Below are positions 35,901 through 46,299 of a stretch of DNA of 64,000 nt, one piece after another. Both the position numbers and the translations under genes were made by a program. Source of the stretch: Bradysia coprophila (Eukaryota; Arthropoda; Insecta; Diptera; Sciaridae); contig NW_023503307.1 of assembly GCF_014529535.1 (NCBI RefSeq), forward strand, positions 3,872,969 through 3,936,968. Direction: 5' to 3'. The notes beneath the pieces were generated by a model. The model did not search any database. It saw only the letters and a program-made list of their open reading frames with translations, and was not told the origin of the DNA. Position 1 is the first letter of the stretch. Each line of letters begins with the position of its first letter.

Positions 35901-38900
35901 CAACCGTCCAATTTCATTCTGTCCATTATCTTTCTTTCCAACATCTTTCTGTCCAATATCGTTCGCGGTCCAATTTCATTTTGTCCAATATCGTTCTGTC
36001 TAATATCGTACAGTTCAATATTGTCAACCGTCCAATTTCATTCAGCACAATATCGTTCTGTCCAATATCTTCCAGTCCAATATCTCTCAGTCCAATTTCA
36101 TTCTGTCCAATATCTTTCTGCCCAATGTAATCGCTGTGTTCACTACAGAATGATATTGGACAGAATGAAATTGGACAGTAAGATATTGGACATTAAGATA
36201 TTAGACAGATGGGCCGCACGGTAGTAAGTAATCTCAACTTAATTCATAATTTTCTTATCGCCATAAAGGCGTTTTGTTTGTTCCTAGGGAATTCATCCTT
36301 TTACGAAATGTAACGTAAAGTAGTTTAGCTTGTCCCTACAAAATTTATTTTTTACGAAATGAATACAAATATTCTTTGCACATAAAAAGCGTTTTAACAC
36401 GCCGAGCGATCCGGCCCATTGCCCCGGAGCGAAGCGAAGGGCCGCAATGCGAGCCGGGCGCCGGAACGGTGTCGGTAACTTAGGAGTTAATTTTTTTTTC
36501 TCGCATCGTCTAAGCATTAGTCTGTGTCATTTGTTTTATATAAAATTTAAATTTACTGACAGCAAAAATAGACAGATAAAATTACATTATTAGACGATGC
36601 GAGAGAAAAAAATTAACTCATAAGTTACCGGTTCGTGTAGATGGAGAAATTTTTGTAAGAAAAGTGCAAGTTTTAGTTTTTGATCACCTTTCGCCAGCTA
36701 CACAAACTTCGAAGAATTTTTTTGAAAGTGGTTTTGGCTTCTAGGGTCAAATACCTTTCTTGTCACATAACAAAAAATCCACTATTTGCACACAAATAGC
36801 CAAAAGTATGTAAAGACTTACTAACCTTAATATCTTTCTGTCAATATCGTCAACCGTCCAATTCCATTCAGCACAATATTGTTCTGTCCAATATCTTTCA
36901 GTCCAATATCTTTTCGTTCAATATCATTCAGTCCAATATTATTCAGTCCAATATTATTCAGTACAACAAAATGCGACTTGACGATTTTGGACTGAGAGAA
37001 ATTGGCGAAATTGGACAGAAAGATATTCGACAGAACTGAGTGAAATTGGACCGTGAACGATATTGGACATAAATATATTGGACACAAAGACAATGGACAG
37101 AATGAAATTGGATCATGAACAATATTGGATAGAACGATGTTGGACAGAATGAAATTGGACGGTTGACGATATTGGACAGAAAGATGGTGGACATAAAGAT
37201 AATGGACAGAATGAAATTAGACCGTGAACAATATTGGACAGAACGATATTGGAAAGAACGATATTGGAAGAAATGATATTGGATTGGACGATTTTGTAAC
37301 AGATGAAGTTGCACGGGTCGATTTTTCATAGTGCCGCTTGTCGTCTGTGAAAGGTTAAACGTTAAACGTCACTTAGGTAGGGATAAAGAGATGAAAAATA
37401 GAGTTTTTGTGTGAATTTCATCTGAGACGAAACACACGAAAACCAAATTTTTCATTTTTATCTCGAGAACGTCGAAAGTAGTGCAAAACATGAGAAGTAC
37501 GTCTTTCGACACATATAGCCGAGTTGTAGCCCGAACGACGGGAATCTATTGTTCTTAGATGAGCCCATTCTCACCATTATTTGTTGTCCTTACGTCTCTT
37601 TGACAGACCCCTTAATTTGAAATCCTCAGTTGAGCAAACATTACATTCCGGTTTCACAACAACAAGATCCCAATTGAACATTTCATTGAATGAATTACGA
37701 TCTCGATTGGATCTCCTATCAACTGTACTAGCAAACTGCATTAACGTAACGGACGACGCAATTCAATTCGACAATTCAATGGACCCGGCAATATTTTCAA
37801 AATTAGTCAAAATATTGATTCTGTTCCGTCAGCACGACATCTACGTAACAAGTCTCACAAAATCTTTGGTCGACGCAAAAACGGTCATCGATGCCAGTCT
37901 AAAGACATTCCAGGATCAGCTTCGTCGCATCCACGAACTTGTCAAGTTTCGTACGGCAATTCCAACGGATAAGATTTTTGTAAGGATTTGGTGATACGTT
38001 GAATACGAACAGACAAAATAATTACCAATAATTCCAGCCTGAATTTACTGCACTAGCACAACATTGGCTCCGGTTACAAGACTTAATTCTACTGCTGTCG
38101 GAAATTAATCTTGTCAACGAGGAGTTGATGAAATTTGCGGACACCGTCCAATCTTGGGAGGACACCGCATACTTACTGTTAGGAGATAGTCAAATTGAGA
38201 GCGATTCAGAGAGAACAAAACAGTTTCAAAATTTCAAAATCGATTTTTTTTCTGCAGACGTGTCTGTTCTTAAATATTCCAGTGAAATGAAGGTTAATTT
38301 TGCACTCGAAACGCTAATTTCAGTTTAATTGACTGCTTGTCTTCTGATTCAAACAGATTGAAAATAATGGACTGTGTACATGGTGTTTGGTCAGCGGGAA
38401 AGGACTGTTGCTACCAGCAACGTTAACCATTGGTGTGTGCAAGTACAAAAAAAAGTTCTACGGTTTCATAAATAAATGGGCAGCAAATGAGTTCAAGAAC
38501 AATCCCGAAAAGTAGTCAAACATGCTCACGATCCATATGGTCACTTAAGATTTAACATTTCAATTTTCACTTTGCAGATTCTTGTTTAGCATTATCGAAA
38601 TATCTCGCACTAATCCCGAGTTAATTCACTTTCTGGACAAATTAGATGACCTCCAGAGCCACAGAAACGAATTGCACTACGTCGGAAGTCGGGCATGTGC
38701 ATCGGTAACGACGTCACAGGACGTCGAAACGCAAACCGAAACTCATCCAATACCAGTGCATGTCGATAGGAACTACCATTGGAACATCTGGAATATAAGG
38801 CGTAAAGCTATACAATTGACCAATCTGATGAATAGCCAAACCCATTCCAGTCAAACAGTTCTGTCGTATGGTAACTATAACGCAAATACCCAAACGTATT

Positions 38901-39124
38901 CATCGAAAGCTGGAGAAACTCAGACGCGTCGCAACAGAAGTACGGACACCATGCCGAAGCCTACAAAAATGCTCAGTTATATACGTGACATCGATTTCGG
39001 AGGCATGTCCGATGAAATGCTAAGTTTGAATTTAGTTAAAGATTTGGATGTTGGATCGGCATTGAAGTTTTACGAGGCAGAGATGTCGTCAACAGTCAAT
39101 GATGAAACGAGCACATTCGAATGA
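29998..39124 (+). CDS. CFAP206: Cilia- and flagella-associated protein 206 (radial spoke protein)
   Basis: CFAP206/FAP206 docks radial spoke 2 on axonemal doublet microtubules, so in a fly it should act in sperm tails and sensory cilia. Seven exons: 29998-30235, 30300-30538, 30591-30772, 37607-37979, 38038-38292, 38357-38511 and 38578-39124. They join in frame to 662 residues; the human protein is about 622. Landmarks recalled from the family: ILIFNRDNG (exon 3), AIPTDKIFPEFTAL (exon 4/5 join), GLLLPATLTIGVCKYKKKFY (exon 6), FKNNPEKFLFSI (exon 6/7 join), then VETQTETH and HWNIWNIRRKAIQLTNL. Introns are 52-66 nt except intron 3, which is 6,834 nt and packed with repeats. For intron 3 the donor GTAC|GTGGTC at 30773 keeps frame, whereas the better-looking GATG|GTACGT at 30766 does not. 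A poly(A) signal AATAAA is at 39179. It converges with CDC40. Confidence 0.92.
30880..31000. repeat. CAGCTG-palindrome repeat fragment inside CFAP206 intron 3
   Basis: TGCAGCTATTCCAGCTG is mirrored by GGAACAGCTGGAAAACAGCTG within 80 bp. The motif is shared with the TA-flanked MITE at 7656-7892. Confidence 0.5.
32563..34577. mobile_element. About 2-kb inverted repeat (arms about 950 bp) inside CFAP206 intron 3
   Basis: The left arm starts AGCGATATCGCGA (32563) and the right arm ends TCGCGATATCGCT (about 34577). The two arms are near-identical reverse complements over about 950 bp and are separated by about 110 bp (33520-33630). Differences are scattered single bases. Both arms contain the same small open frame in mirrored orientation (33207-32989 minus, 33946-34164 plus; 72 codons, MVGVDDSRGYVMVFLIL), with no known domain. 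The element is either a foldback transposon or a recent inverted duplication. Confidence 0.9.
34625..34791. mobile_element. Harbinger/Tourist-like MITE with TTA duplication and two poly-G tracts
   Basis: The ends GGGGCCGTTCATAAATTACG and its exact complement form inverted repeats of about 29 bp. TTA flanks both sides (34622-34624 and 34792-34794), as expected of PIF/Harbinger insertions. Inside, each half has a run of 10-11 G after CCC. Related ends occur at 54838-54994 and about 63597. Confidence 0.75.
34862..35180. mobile_element. hAT-like MITE, copy 3, carrying a nested MITE
   Basis: It begins CACGGCAGAGTAAA and ends TTTACTCTGTCGTG. GTTGACC flanks both sides. The body matches copies 1 and 2 except for an inserted element at 34950-35069. 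Confidence 0.8.
34950..35069. mobile_element. Nested 120-bp MITE with 8-bp duplication
   Basis: It is flanked by GAACACTG at 34942-34949 and 35070-35077, a sequence present once in uninterrupted copies of the host MITE. The inverted ends of about 37 bp contain GGAATTTCGC, GCGTCATTCACAATA and their mirrors. Probably another hAT-type MITE. Confidence 0.8.
35706..36207. repeat. Minisatellite of GTCCAATATC(G/T)TTCT units, first block
   Basis: About 28 variants of a 15-16-bp unit alternate between GTCCAATATCTTTCT and GTCCAATTTCATTCT types, with CAACC spacers. The orientation is plus up to about 36126 and reversed at 36146-36207. Open frames through it (PISFCPISF-like) are translation artefacts of the repeat. 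Confidence 0.9.
36473..36631. mobile_element. Short palindromic element with 40-bp arms
   Basis: CGGTAACTTAGGAGTTAA followed by TCTCGCATCGTCTA (36473-36512) is mirrored at 36591-36631. It lies between the two minisatellite blocks and next to a GC-rich patch (36400-36470). Confidence 0.7.
36833..37325. repeat. Minisatellite of GTCCAATATC units, second block
   Basis: It has the same unit as 35706-36207. The plus orientation runs from 36833 to about 36963 and the reverse orientation from about 36984 to 37325. The array ends about 280 bp before CFAP206 exon 4. Confidence 0.9.
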
Positions 39125-39661
39125 AAGGTTGTGGGTGGTGAGAGTGTTCCGCCAAATTTATATCGTAACTGTGTCACAAATAAAGAAAAAATTTTCTTTT
39201 TATCGCAAGCACGACGTATTTCTTCGAGAAGCAGAAGCTACAGAAGAACAGAAGTAGAAAATAGTTAAATTCTTGAACAGCAATGAGTACAGTTAGAAGG
39301 TGTGTATAAAGACTTATGACAACAATATGTTTCACCTCGGGTGTTTGGTTGGACAGTATAAATGATATTGAAAAAACTGCTGATGTATACGATATGTGGT
39401 CACTCTCAAGTGGATATAGCATGAAGGAATATAGATTCAGATTTAAAAGTCGAATGTAGACGACAAATCGGTCAACCTATATTATTTTGCAAATGAATGG
39501 AAAATCGTTTCACATTTCGTCTAACATACCTTACGAATTGTTGGGCTGCCAATACAATCGCTGAAATTAACAAACAACATTCTGCCTAGCCACAACCGTT
39601 CTGTTAGTTCAAAGAATTGAGTGATTCGTTCGTAAAAACTTCTTTATTTGAACATTTCCAT

Positions 39662-41750
39662 TTAGTCCCAATACTTTATCAAACCATCCCAACCAGCTGT
39701 AACCAATCGACTAGGTTCGTGCGGATGCCAAAGTGTCGATATGCAAACACCTTCGTGTGCTTGCCATTTCTTGTATAGCTTCGTAGTCTTCCAGTCCCAA
39801 ATGTATGCTTTACCATCTCCGTCACCCGATACCAGATAGCTGAAAACGTAGAAGAAAATTCTTAAATTTTTGTCTCCACAACCAACAAGCTTGGATTTTC
39901 TATTGAAAACAAGATAGTTACCTCATGTCCGGCGAAAAGTCTAAACTGCACGCATAACCAGACACCATATGACCGGTGAATGTCTTTTTGCGATTCATCT
40001 TGAATCGATTCAAAGCGGAGAAAATGACAATTTTGTTGTCTAAACTTTGACACGCCAACCATTTGCCATTCGGGGCCAATGTAACCGACGGCATCGAATG
40101 CATGGTCGGATCAGCAATGTATTTCACGTCAACGGGAATGTCCCATTCCCATATTCGCATACTTTTGTCGTCGGATGTGGTTACGAATCGACGGTTCTCA
40201 TCAACGAATGTTATTGTATTTACAGCTCCCAGATGACGGTCATATTCCTGAACAATGTCACCGCTGCGAATGTCCCACTGAAATTGAAAAATTTATATTT
40301 TCAGAAATGATTCGACACTAAATGCCACAGCAGATATACTTACACAAATGATCTTTTTGTCTGACGTGCCGGCGACAAACAAATGTTGCTTGTTGTTATC
40401 CGGATGGAATTTGACGCAGAACGGAATTTTCCGTGAGGTAAATCTATGTACAACATCGCCGGTTTCAGTGTCCCATAACTTTATGTAGCGATCATATCCG
40501 GCTGACACAAACTGTGTTCCCTTGTTATTGAAGCCAATGTCTTTAACGGCTTGCCGGTGTCCGAAGTAGGTACGTATGCATCGTCGTTCATTGTACACCT
40601 CCCACAATTTTATGCGACAGTCCATACTCGATGACAAGAGTAGGTGAGCAGTCTTCGGAATGAAGCGAATAGCAGAAATGCCTTTCGTATGACCGGTCCA
40701 CGAATGTATGTGCGATTTTGGCAGAAAACATCGGTCTGGCGGAGCGTCTGTTCTCAAATTGACGCCGAGATCGTGTGGAGCATGCAAAAAGGAGCGTCCC
40801 TGGTAATCCAGTGGATCTTTGACTGAAACAAACGGAACAATGTTAGTAAGCACAGTGAAAACTACGCCGATTCGATTAGACTTACTGTGCAAAATGGATT
40901 TTTCTTCCAGTGGTTTATCCTCTGGAATGCGACTGCGTCGGTGTCGTTTGGCTAACAGTTCTTCCAAGGCCGCTTTTTCTTCTTCAGATGGCTTTGCAAC
41001 TGTTTGTTCATTTTCGTATTTACCCCATGGACCCAAAAATCCTTCAATGTCAGCCGGATCGTCATTTTTCTCCTGTTTTCGTTTCTTCTTCGGCTTGGGC
41101 GATTCAAAAACCGTTTTACCATCTGTATCGTATGCGGTTTGCAGATCTCCCACATAGCTGCTACCATCAGCTACTTCACCGTTTACTGACGGATCTAATG
41201 CAAAGCCGTAGGTGTGAAATGTTCTTCGTTGGTTTTCAAAGTTGAACGCTGAGATATGCGCCTTCTCCACGTATCCCGAAAGTGTGTTTCTCGGGGCTCT
41301 CATTTGTTCCGTTAAGAAAGGATTTTCTGGACCTTGAACCGGTGCAAACAATTCATCGAATTTGGGGTTATAGGCCAGTTCTTTAGTACTCGGGTCAATA
41401 GCACGCGCCACATCGCTGGCACCCTAAAATATATAAGTAAAATATTTATTTATTTATTTATTTCGTCAATGGCATCCGCCCCCTGACTACTTGCATTTTT
41501 AATATATTAATATAAGTATATAAGTAAGTATATCTACCTCATGAAAATACTTGTCACAGAAAATAAAATATGCTTAACTTACCACAGGAATAACATCCGG
41601 AGCAGCAACAACAGCTAACGTTTTTGCAATTGAAACACTCGGATCTACTGGCTTCAGGTGCAACGCCAATTCCGACTTTTTCTCAATAGATTCTGAATCA
41701 GAGTCAGTCTCTGTTTCGCTGCTACTTCCATAATTTTGCAGTGAATTCAT
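39662..41750 (-). CDS. CDC40: Pre-mRNA-processing factor 17 (CDC40), WD40 splicing factor
   Basis: CDC40/PRP17 is a spliceosome component needed for the second catalytic step, acting in the nucleus. Five exons on the minus strand: 41750-41583, 41423-40886, 40822-40344, 40277-39922 and 39839-39662. They join in phase to 572 residues, close to the 579 of the human protein. The N-terminus is acidic ([13 protein letters not shown]). The conserved linker includes [19 protein letters not shown]-terminal WD40 propeller starts near residue 275 with [15 protein letters not shown] and ends with [11 protein letters not shown] and stop. WD dipeptides or equivalents are seen in IKLWE, IKLWD, CWDIR, MRIWEWD and AYIWDWK. 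A poly(A) signal (AATAAA, minus strand, 39648-39643) lies just 14 nt beyond the stop. Its 3' end faces CFAP206, 540 bp away. The gene looks intact and conserved. Confidence 0.96.
41440..41465. repeat. ATTT microsatellite in CDC40 intron 1
   Basis: Tandem TATT units lie inside the first CDC40 intron (41424-41582). Confidence 0.75.
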
Positions 41751-42399
41751 GGCAAAATATCCTTTGTTGAACGTAAAATCAGGAAAATGGAGCGAAAACG
41801 ATTGAAAACACAAATGAGACCAAAACAAAATATGTCATACACGAAACAGTGTGTACAGTTGTAAGGTCTGTATATGAATGTCACCGCTGTCATTTTGATT
41901 GATGGTGGAACAGATTGAGCCCATTGAGGCGATTGAGCCGCACGTCAATTTCAACGATTACAGCGACATCTCTTGCAAAAAAAAATAATTTCACAAGTGC
42001 GCTCAAAAATTGAAATTGGAAAGTACAATGCAGTATTAAATGCAAGGTATAAATACATAAGGTTACTGAGATCACTGAGATTATTACTATTAATTTAATT
42101 AATCGACAAAACAACGATTAATGAGTTCTAAATTAAACCACAACAGATTTTAGATTTCAACATTTAATTCTTCTAAAAAGACAATATACATTTCGCATGC
42201 AACGCATGCATTATCAAGTCTTGTATAATTTGAATATTTTTTATGAACTTTTGAATAAAAATCAATCAATTAATACAGTCACTGAGGTTGTTATCGCAAA
42301 AAACACCTCTACTCTGAACTGTGCCGTAATTGTCAAAATTTAAAGTGAAATTAGAAGAGAAATCGAATCAATGAAATTAAATCTGAAATAAAATTTTGA

Positions 42400-42473
42400 T
42401 GCCACGACTGGGACCCGAACCCAGAATGTTCACCTTGACGAGGTGTTGCTCTAACCAATTGAGCTGCCGTGGA
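42400..42473 (-). tRNA. tRNA-like cloverleaf inside the foldback arm (anticodon position GTC)
   Basis: Read on the minus strand, all four stems can be drawn. The acceptor TCCACGG/TCGTGGC has one mismatch and one wobble. The D arm is GCTC-AATTGGTTA-GAGC, the anticodon stem ACACC/GGTGA has one mismatch, and the T arm CTGGG-TTCGGGT-CCCAG is perfect. The loop TCGTCAA puts GTC at the anticodon, but position 33 is C rather than the almost universal T. With its place in a foldback element and a damaged mirror copy, it is more likely a tRNA-derived repeat than a working gene. Confidence 0.45.
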
Positions 42474-42649
42474 CATTTTAATTTCAGATCTAATTTCGAA
42501 CCGTCGCCGCTATAATAATGTAATTTCGAACCGTCGTTACATTACGAAAGCGGCGACGGTTCCAACCGTCGCCGCTTTAGTAATGTAATTTCGAACCGTC
42601 GTTATATTACTAGAGCGGCGACGGTTCGAAATTAGATCTGAAATTAAAA

Positions 42650-42716
42650 TGTCCACGGCAGCTCAATTGGTTAGAGCAACACCCCGGCAAGGTGGGTTCG
42701 GGTCCCAGTCGTGACA
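42650..42716 (+). pseudogene. Truncated mirror copy of the tRNA-like sequence
   Basis: It shares CCACGGCAGCTCAATTGGTT and GGGTTCGGGTCCCAGTCGTG with the minus-strand copy. It lacks about 8 nt between the anticodon and T arms, and its loop is CCGGCAA. Confidence 0.6.
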
Positions 42717-43144
42717 CCAAAATTTTATTTCAGTTTTAAGTTCATTGATTTCTCTTATAATTTCACTTCAAATTCTAAGTTCTAGATTATTTCAGTCACT
42801 ATTCACGCCGTAAGTGCGCCATAATTGCGGAATTGATCACCTTCCGAAAGATTGTCTCCTCTCTTAAAAAGATTGTGAGTATTGTTAAAATACAATATTA
42901 TCGATGAAAGGGACATTAACGAATCCATTATTCCCAATATCATTTGATCAATACATTCCAAATTGAATGAAATTGAATGCAAACAATGGATCACGTCAAC
43001 AAAAGAATTTGGAATTTATTTATTTTTACATTGACAGACATGAAATTTTCCTGAACATTAAATCACCCCCGATCCGTTGCAAAATTTCAAAAATTGAGCG
43101 AACTGACGGCGTAAATTACTGATAAAAATATTCGATTATCAAAA

Positions 43145-43800
43145 TTTAAGAACAATTTCAGTTCAGTTGAAATTTTGTATGGAAATGCAGTTGAAGTTAC
43201 TGATTACGCCGATCGCCATATTTCACTGGTCTCGCAAAAAAAAAAAATGGCGGGTATCGGTAACTCACATAGTTTTGAGTTTTGTGTTTTCTGAGATCAT
43301 GACACACTGACAGTTTGTTTGACCAAAATCCGTGGAGTTAAAATTGAAAATTTTTTCAGGTGAACTGTCAAAGCTATGCCATTTATACGCAATATAATAA
43401 AATATACTTCATATGCTAGATATACGCTCGTATATCGAGTATAAATAAAATGAAGGGAACAGCCCTGTTATGACAAACGTTACGGATGCAACATAACAAA
43501 TTTTATATTCACCCGAAAGTTGAATTCCGTATTTTTGTAATCTACAGAAGGTTTGCATTACTTTCAGTGTTCATATACTTTATATTCATGGTTAAATCCA
43601 AGGTTTTATATGAATAGGTTTCGCCAATCAGTCTCACCAAAATCCACTGAACTTTGCTGTAATACAAACTTATAGAGCAATTTCAGTTCTGTTGAAATTT
43701 TGTACTGATATGCAAATAGAGTTACCGATAGCCCCCATGTTTTTTTTTAAGATACGGTCCCAGTGAAATATTAGCGATCGGCTTGACCTTCTCATTCTCA
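43145..43800. repeat. Dispersed repeat fragments before the F-box gene
   Basis: CAATTTCAGTT(C/T)(A/T)GTTGAAATTTTG and following bases occur near 43152 and 43678 in direct orientation. GCCGATCGCCATATTTCACT near 43210 is mirrored near 43770. No gene is seen in 42775-44600. Confidence 0.45.
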
Positions 43801-44639
43801 TATACAACCTAACCTTTGTTAAATCACTCCCATTCTCACAAAATAAAATATTAGGTTAGGTGAAATTTTAAGCCGCACTTACGTAAAACTTCCCTGTGTA
43901 CTCTTGCCTGGATAGCTTAAACAAACTGAAATATTCCGAAAGAGTTCAAAATAGCATCCAATTAAAGAAATCGCATATTCAGTGGAAGTAGACCAGTGAA
44001 TTCAGATTCTAAATTTGAGTTCACAGTCATCTGTTTTCATTCCATTTTGAATATTAATTGATATGTCAACTGTCACGTACACGCAAAACTGTCATGCAAA
44101 ACGGAAGGAAAACAGATAAAATAATTTTGCTAAAATTTGACTAAACAAAATCAAAAATAATTTAATTTTTAATGTCCAGTGTCGACATCTGTGACAATTT
44201 TATCAATTATTATCGACGCGGTACGTTGGCACCACTGCACCACTATCACTATTTTATTCTCTCACTGGCGTCTCGTCAAAACAGATGTAATTGTTTAATT
44301 TTGGAAGAAGTGTTTTGTCGATCGCCGTCGAATTTTATACTTTTTTTCATTGTCGATTGAAACAAATCTCAGCGATTTTCAAGTGGAATGAAACCGAATT
44401 AAGAACTTTAAATACAGACGGAAGTAAAAGTTGATGTGGACATCAATTTAAAGGTCTCCAAATGTTATCATAGGTAAGTAAACAACAAAAGATCACCTTT
44501 CAAATCGCGTTTCCTAATTCTGTCCGCAATCTAACTCTTCAATTTCCGTACCGTAGATTCGTCTATACAAATCATAGAGGATAAAAATTATCTGGACAAT
44601 CAATCATCAGTGCGGCATCGTATAAACACAGCGTCAACA

Positions 44640-46115
44640 ATGGACGAGAATGTTGAACAATCAAATAAAACAATAGGACAGATGGACGATTCATCAATTG
44701 ATACAGAAATTGAAACGTGTCGTCTACGAAGTGGTCTGAACGAAGACTGTCTGTTGAAAATAATGGAATTTTTGAACGTTTACGATTTGATACAAATGTG
44801 TCACTTGGGCGCATACTACAAAGACTTGATAACCAAATGGATTATTGGCAAAAAAATGCTCAATCTGCGAGGCATGACACAATCGGCCAAGGATGAAATT
44901 TTCGAGATATTCGGCCAAACGATGAGAAAATGCATCATTTACGAGTCGGATTTTCTGAATTTTCTCGATACGATCATTAAGTATTGTGCACCAGGTAGAC
45001 TCACCCAAGTGGAATTGAATTTGAAGCAACCGATGGCTGAAAACGCATTCCTTAACACTAATTACATTCCACTGTCGATGCCAATCTTATCGAACATCCG
45101 TAAATTCAAGCTGAATGTGTTGCGCTTTCAACGGTACAGCTCCTTCGACCATTTTCTGAACGCATTACTCGTTAATGCCACAAATCTCGCCTATTTGCAT
45201 CTATTTCATGTGGATATAGAAGGTGATTGGTTGAAACAGACGAACAAGCTGAACTTATACGAACTACGAATACTCAAACCTTGCGTTATTTCCATGACGC
45301 ATTTGAAGATATTTTTGAAGAGCTTACCGAAGCTAAACACATTCACATTTAAAGGTGACTCAGATATTACATCCATTGGCACGAGTTTAGTCGAAAGTTG
45401 CCCCAACTTAGAAGTGTTCGAAGATATACATACAGCAACTTCGTATCGCCGGAATACAATGTCAATGAGGCATACGCGTTATAATTTTCTAGCCTCGTTT
45501 AACAATTTGAAAATCGTTACCCTCACATCCTACACATTTTGCGGCTGTGACCTGTACTGTGCGCTGAGATATCTTGCCACTACGAATATTGTACAATTGA
45601 AGATTCATGCGAATTTGGAGCAATCGGAAACATTTAACGAAGAGGAACGCAAACAAATATTGCAGAGTTGTTCGTTCTCGCACTTTACCAGTTTGACCTG
45701 CTTGGAGCTTGACGTTCACAACTACAGACTGGACGGGTTGCTTCACTGTGAATTTTTAATGCTATTCGCCACACAGTTGAAGAATCTGGAAAAGTTCTCG
45801 CTGCAAAGCAGCAAACTGACCAATATAAACAAACTGATTGAAACGTTGCCGCAGATTCGTACCTTCTCCATTTCGCAGATTACGACCAAACATCTTCCGG
45901 TGGAAATGCGGAAAATTGTACGCACTTTGCGGGCGATACGACAGACGAGCGATATGTACGAAGATAAAGTGGTTTTACGGTTAATTGTGAATATCGAGCA
46001 ATGGCGAGAACTTCAAGTGTACAAAGATATAGCCAAACTAACGGAAACAATTGTCGATCCGTTCTTGGAGCCATATAATCATTTTCGACGATGTCCTTCG
46101 GAAATTGAAAGTTAA
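44640..46115 (+). CDS. F-box protein with leucine-rich C-terminal region
   Basis: A single uninterrupted exon encodes 491 residues from the ATG at 44640. An F-box at about residues 33-70 (GLNEDCLLKIMEFLNVYDLI, MCHLG) should bind Skp1 in an SCF ubiquitin ligase. The remainder is rich in irregular leucine repeats (NLAYLHLFHVDIEG, LTCLELDVHNYRLDG, LKNLEKFSLQSSKLTNINKL) and probably forms an LRR-like substrate-binding arc, as in FBXL proteins. The substrate is unknown and no named orthologue is recognised; such genes often form lineage-specific families. A 5'-UTR intron is likely (donor ATAG|GTAAGT at 44474, acceptor ending at 44554). A poly(A) signal AATAAA lies at 46284, about 170 nt past the stop. 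Confidence 0.85.
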   Translation: MDENVEQSNKTIGQMDDSSIDTEIETCRLRSGLNEDCLLKIMEFLNVYDLIQMCHLGAYYKDLITKWIIGKKMLNLRGMTQSAKDEIFEIFGQTMRKCIIYESDFLNFLDTIIKYCAPGRLTQVELNLKQPMAENAFLNTNYIPLSMPILSNIRKFKLNVLRFQRYSSFDHFLNALLVNATNLAYLHLFHVDIEGDWLKQTNKLNLYELRILKPCVISMTHLKIFLKSLPKLNTFTFKGDSDITSIGTSLVESCPNLEVFEDIHTATSYRRNTMSMRHTRYNFLASFNNLKIVTLTSYTFCGCDLYCALRYLATTNIVQLKIHANLEQSETFNEEERKQILQSCSFSHFTSLTCLELDVHNYRLDGLLHCEFLMLFATQLKNLEKFSLQSSKLTNINKLIETLPQIRTFSISQITTKHLPVEMRKIVRTLRAIRQTSDMYEDKVVLRLIVNIEQWRELQVYKDIAKLTETIVDPFLEPYNHFRRCPSEIES

Positions 46116-46299
46116 ATTTTCGAAAATCTGACTAGGAAAAAAGTTTTCATTTTAGGGATAGATCCGATTGTTATTATCATAGGAATTTGATTGGTTTTTT
46201 TTTAACGAAAAATATTTTGTTGGGTCAAAAACGATGTATAGTTTTTACATGAAACAATTAAATTAAATAGCACGGAATATTTGAATAAAGAAACATAAA

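Larger units (their letters stand above)
42337..42774. mobile_element. Foldback element with tRNA-like sequences in both arms
   Basis: The outer arms (AAAGTGAAATTAGAAGAGAA at the left, mirrored at the right end) continue into tRNA-like sequences in opposite orientation (42400-42473 minus, about 42650-42716 plus). The centre is a tandem of GGCGACGGTTCGAAATTA palindromes (42495-42630). In effect the whole element of about 440 bp is one large hairpin. No protein-coding capacity. Confidence 0.8.

Noticed and set aside
35677..36224. Overlapping frames rich in Pro-Ile-Ser-Phe-Cys
   Set aside because: They are translations of the GTCCAATATC minisatellite in several frames; the same holds at 36827-37329.
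40644..41245. Plus-strand frames across CDC40
   Set aside because: Antisense shadows of conserved CDC40 coding exons.
44572..46074. Minus-strand frames across the F-box gene
   Set aside because: Antisense shadows of an uninterrupted 491-residue coding exon.
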